Part shown: one piece after another, positions 61,531 to 64,000 of the stretch | Layout of the letters: each line of letters opens with the position of its first letter | Position numbering within the stretch: position 1 is the stretch's first letter | Source of the DNA: Agromyces sp. ISL-38 | Lineage (GTDB): Bacteria; Actinomycetota; Actinomycetes; Actinomycetales; Microbacteriaceae | NCBI RefSeq assembly: GCF_018613935.1 | Contig: NZ_JAGGPF010000010.1 | Location: 434,001-498,000, forward strand | Direction: 5' to 3' | DNA length: 64,000 nucleotides | The notes under the pieces: model-generated | What the model was told of the DNA's origin: nothing | Databases searched by the model: none | The model's input: the letters and a program-made list of their open reading frames with translations, nothing else | Program-made: the position numbers and the translations under genes

Positions 61531-61537
61531 TTCCTGC

Positions 61538-62143
61538 GTGACAGACACCGAAAGCACCCAGTCGGCGCCGCGCCGCGTCGTCGTGGCGGAGGATGAGTCG
61601 CTCATCCGCCTCGACATCGTCGAGATCCTTCGCGACAACGGCTTCGAGGTCGTCGGAGAGGCCGGTGACGGCGAGACCGCGGTGGCACTCGCGACCGAGC
61701 TTCGTCCCGACCTCGTGATCATGGACGTGAAGATGCCCCAGCTCGACGGCATCTCCGCGGCGGAGCGCCTCTCGAAGGGCCACATCGCTCCGGTCGTGCT
61801 CCTCACGGCGTTCAGCCAGAAGGAGCTCGTCGAGCGCGCGACCGAAGCCGGCGCCCTTGCCTACGTCGTGAAGCCGTTCACGCCCAACGACCTGCTGCCC
61901 GCGATCGAGATCGCCCTGGCCCGGCACGCGCAGATCATCGCGCTCGAAGCCGAGGTCGGCGACCTCGTCGAGCGTTTCGAGACCCGCAAGCTCGTCGATC
62001 GGGCGAAGGGCCTGCTCAACGAGAAGATGGGCCTCACCGAGCCTGAGGCGTTCCGCTGGATCCAGAAGGCGTCGATGGACCGCAGGCTCACGATGAAAGA
62101 CGTCTCGCAGGCGATCATCGAGCAGCTCTCGCAGAAGAAGTAA
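61538..62143 (+). CDS. ANTAR-domain response regulator (PdtaR-like)
   Basis: A 201-residue protein with an N-terminal receiver domain (VVVAEDESLIRLDIVEIL; phospho-acceptor Asp in LVIMDVKMPQLDG; VVKPFTPNDL with the conserved Lys) and a C-terminal three-helix ANTAR RNA-binding domain (LVDRAKGLLNEKMGLTEPEA, then FRWIQKASMDRRLTMKDV). It resembles M. tuberculosis PdtaR (Rv1626), which antiterminates target transcripts by binding paired hairpins. The partner kinase is not adjacent. GTG 61538 gives the family start. Confidence 0.92.
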   Translation: MTDTESTQSAPRRVVVAEDESLIRLDIVEILRDNGFEVVGEAGDGETAVALATELRPDLVIMDVKMPQLDGISAAERLSKGHIAPVVLLTAFSQKELVERATEAGALAYVVKPFTPNDLLPAIEIALARHAQIIALEAEVGDLVERFETRKLVDRAKGLLNEKMGLTEPEAFRWIQKASMDRRLTMKDVSQAIIEQLSQKK

Positions 62144-62160
62144 CGCCGACGCCGATCATC

Positions 62161-62193
62161 GGATGCCGCGACGACCCGTTCGTCGCGGCATCC
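62161..62193. terminator. Bidirectional terminator between the response regulator and thioesterase genes
   Basis: A perfect 14-bp stem (62161-62174 with 62180-62193) and a 5-base CCCGT loop lie between two convergent genes. The outer arms are GGATGCC and GGCATCC. Confidence 0.85.
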
Positions 62194-62206
62194 GTCGTCT
62201 GCGGGA

Positions 62207-62626
62207 CTAGGCCTGCTGCAGGTCGCGGATCAAGTTCGTGATACGGATCGTCGAGCACCGCCGGCCCTCTTCGTCGGTGACCGCGATCTCGTGCGTCGTG
62301 AGAGTGCGGCCGAGGTGGATCGGCGTGCAGACACCCGTGACCCAGCCGCTCGTGGCCGAGCGCGTGTGCGTCGCATTGATCTCGATGCCCACGGCGAGCC
62401 GGCCCTCGCCCGCCCACAGGTTCGCGGCCATCGAACCGAGCGACTCGCCGAGCACGACGTAGGCCCCGCCGTGCAGGAGCATCGCGGGCTGCGTGTTGCC
62501 CTCGACCGGCATCTTCGCGACCGAGCGCTCGACCGAGAACTCGAGGAACTCTATGCCCATCTTGTCGGCCAGCGCGCCGATTCCCCGGGCCAAGAGGTAG
62601 TCGATCGGATCGGTCGTCTGCGTCAT
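62207..62626 (-). CDS. Hotdog-fold thioesterase (PaaI/4HBT type)
   Basis: A 139-residue single hotdog domain expected to hydrolyse acyl- or aryl-CoA thioesters. The central helix segment LLHGGAYVVLGESLGSMAANLW has the HGG motif and catalytic Glu of the PaaI-like group, and INATHTRSATSGWVTGVCTPIHLG forms the following strands. GAAGGCGAG precedes the ATG. It is divergent from polA with a 58-base gap. The natural substrate is unknown. Confidence 0.85.
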   Translation of the reverse strand: MTQTTDPIDYLLARGIGALADKMGIEFLEFSVERSVAKMPVEGNTQPAMLLHGGAYVVLGESLGSMAANLWAGEGRLAVGIEINATHTRSATSGWVTGVCTPIHLGRTLTTHEIAVTDEEGRRCSTIRITNLIRDLQQA

Positions 62627-62672
62627 GCTCGCCTTCGAGATCGGCCCGGCGAACCGTGTCGTCGGTCGCTTG

Positions 62673-62678
62673 TAGGCT
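62673..62678 (+). promoter_or_regulatory. -10 box for a probable leaderless polA transcript
   Basis: TAGGCT, six bases (TGGGGG), then GTG 62685. The G-run is not a good ribosome site, so the transcript most likely begins at the GTG. Confidence 0.5.
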
Positions 62679-62684
62679 TGGGGG

Positions 62685-64000
62685 GTGTCGGACGCAGAAA
62701 AGCCTACCCTCCTCGTGATCGACGGCCATTCGTTGGCGTTCCGGGCGTTCTACGCCCTCCCGGTCGACAGTTTCCAGACCCGCGATGGCCAGCACACGAA
62801 CGCCATCCACGGGTTCCTCTCGATGCTCCTCCTGCTGCTGCAGAACGAGAAGCCAACGCACCTCGCGGTCGCGTTCGACATCTCGCGGTTCTCGTTCCGC
62901 AACCGCGACTACGCCGAGTACAAGGGCACCCGCAGTGAGACGCCGCCCGAGTTCAAGGGGCAGGTGCCGCTGCTGCAAGATGCGCTGAAGGCCATGCGCG
63001 TGCGCACGCTCGAGAAGGAGGACTTCGAGGCCGACGACATCCTCGCGACGCTCGCCGCGCGTGGCGTGGCCGAGGGCTACCGCGTGCTGCTCGTCTCGGG
63101 CGACCGCGACACCATCCAGCTCGTGAACGACGACGTCACACTGCTGTACCCGAACACCCAGGGTGTCTCGCAACTGAAGCGCTACGACACCGCCGCGGTC
63201 ATCGAGCGCTACGGCATCCGTCCCGAGCAGTATCCCGACGTCGCGGCGCTCGTCGGCGAGTCGAGCGACAACCTCATCGGCATCACGAAGGTGGGCGAGA
63301 AGACCGCCGTCAAGTGGCTCGGCCTCTACGGCGACCTCGACGGCATCCTGGCCCACGCCGACGAGATCAAGGGCGTCGTCGGGCAGAACCTCCGCGACGA
63401 GAAGGAGAACGCGATCCGCAACCGGCGGCTCAACAAGCTCGTCAGCGATGTGCCGCTCGATGTCGCGCTCGACGAGTTCGCCACCCAGCCGATCGACGAA
63501 GACGCGGTGCGCGAGCTCTTCGGCCGTCTCGAGTTCAGAACGCTGCTCGAACGCGTGATGAAGATCGCCGCGGCGAACGGCAACGGCGGCATCTCGGCAC
63601 CGGCCGAGGTCGAGGCGATCGAGCCGGTCGTCGAGGCCGTGGCAGCGCCATCCGCCCCCACACCTCGTCTCCTGCTCGACGAAGAGCTGGCGCTGTGGCT
63701 CGAGCGCGCGGTCGTGGCAGAACCTGCTGGTCTCGGGCTCAGTCTCGAGATCGTCGACGGCAAGGTCATCGGCGCCGGCATCGCGACCTCCGACGAGACC
63801 GTGCATCTGCCCTGGCAGCCGGGGCGCGCCGACTACGCCGCGTTCGAACGCTGGCTCGCAAGCGAGTCGCCGAAGATCATGACCGACGCGAAGACGCAGT
63901 TGAAGGCGCTCACCCGGTCGGGGCTCGCGTTCGACGGCCTCGTCGTCGACACGCTCGTGGCCGGATGGCTCGTGCGTCCGATCCTCGCCGAGAAGACGCT
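62685..64000 (+). CDS. polA: DNA polymerase I (5' part; cut by window end)
   Basis: Pol I fills gaps and removes RNA primers. About 438 residues are present. Residues ~1-290 are the 5'-3' exonuclease domain: LLVIDGHSLAFRAFYALP, EADDILATLAA, VSGDRDTIQLV and VGESSDNLIGITKVGEKTA with the helix-hairpin-helix. The start of the 3'-5' exonuclease-like domain follows (from ~residue 325). The polymerase domain lies beyond 64000. The GTG start is chosen from the family N-terminus (MSDAEKPTLLVIDGHS). Confidence 0.95.
   Translation, partial: MSDAEKPTLLVIDGHSLAFRAFYALPVDSFQTRDGQHTNAIHGFLSMLLLLLQNEKPTHLAVAFDISRFSFRNRDYAEYKGTRSETPPEFKGQVPLLQDALKAMRVRTLEKEDFEADDILATLAARGVAEGYRVLLVSGDRDTIQLVNDDVTLLYPNTQGVSQLKRYDTAAVIERYGIRPEQYPDVAALVGESSDNLIGITKVGEKTAVKWLGLYGDLDGILAHADEIKGVVGQNLRDEKENAIRNRRLNKLVSDVPLDVALDEFATQPIDEDAVRELFGRLEFRTLLERVMKIAAANGNGGISAPAEVEAIEPVVEAVAAPSAPTPRLLLDEELALWLERAVVAEPAGLGLSLEIVDGKVIGAGIATSDETVHLPWQPGRADYAAFERWLASESPKIMTDAKTQLKALTRSGLAFDGLVVDTLVAGWLVRPILAEKT

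Overview
The window is a high-GC stretch of an actinobacterial chromosome. Gene content and order (rpsD, alaS, ruvX, mltG, aroECKB, aroQ, efp, nusB, pyrR-pyrB-pyrC-carA-carB-pyrF, an mIHF domain, gmk, rpoZ, coaBC, metK, a helicase-dead priA, fmt, rsmB, rpe, hisE/G/F/I, trpE/C/B/A, lgt, gltBD, pyk, tRNA-Leu, an ANTAR response regulator, polA) fit the family Microbacteriaceae. The genus cannot be fixed from the sequence alone. Almost everything is single-copy core metabolism on the plus strand, densely packed with ATGA, GTGA or TGATG overlaps.

Layout. 0-8.85 kb: end of rpsD, a small membrane protein, then alaS-ruvX-mltG-aroE-aroC-aroK-aroB. 8.9-11.2 kb: a secreted phytase-like/GDPD fusion gene on the minus strand that splits aroB from aroQ. 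11.3-12.9 kb: aroQ, efp, nusB. 12.9-24.6 kb: an accessory carbohydrate locus comprising an AraC regulator, a cellulase-like hydrolase, an ABC sugar importer without ATPase, a GH36 alpha-galactosidase, a DUF5107-TPR protein and a mutarotase-like protein. 24.8-26.8 kb: a GT1-type glycosyltransferase and a DoxX-like membrane protein. 26.9-35.7 kb: the pyrimidine operon headed by a PyrR-binding leader. 35.7-43.8 kb: an mIHF-Gmk fusion gene, rpoZ, coaBC, metK, priA, fmt, rsmB. 43.8-52.1 kb: rpe, his and trp genes. 52.2-61.4 kb: lgt, gltBD, pyk, an SRPBCC-like protein. 61.4-64 kb: tRNA-Leu(CAA), an ANTAR response regulator, a hotdog thioesterase, and polA cut by the window end.

How the genes work together. 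The aro block makes chorismate, which trpE/C/B/A turn into tryptophan; trpG and trpD are not here. The pyr block makes UMP and is probably controlled by PyrR binding a leader hairpin next to the pyrR ribosome site. The accessory locus looks like an inducible alpha-galactoside/oligosaccharide import and hydrolysis unit that must borrow a shared ATPase encoded elsewhere.

The most noteworthy points are: one reading frame joining an mIHF nucleoid-protein domain to guanylate kinase; at least nine genes starting 6-7 bases after a TAnnnT box, which implies leaderless transcripts, two of them using the TAG stop of the preceding gene as the start of the box; a possible 8-codon leaderless leader ORF coupled to the cellulase-like gene; a duplicated ribosome-binding/start region between gltB and gltD; and the sugar locus with two poorly characterised mutarotase-like proteins. 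No phage, insertion sequence, CRISPR array or rRNA gene was seen, and no gap longer than about 300 bases lacks a gene.
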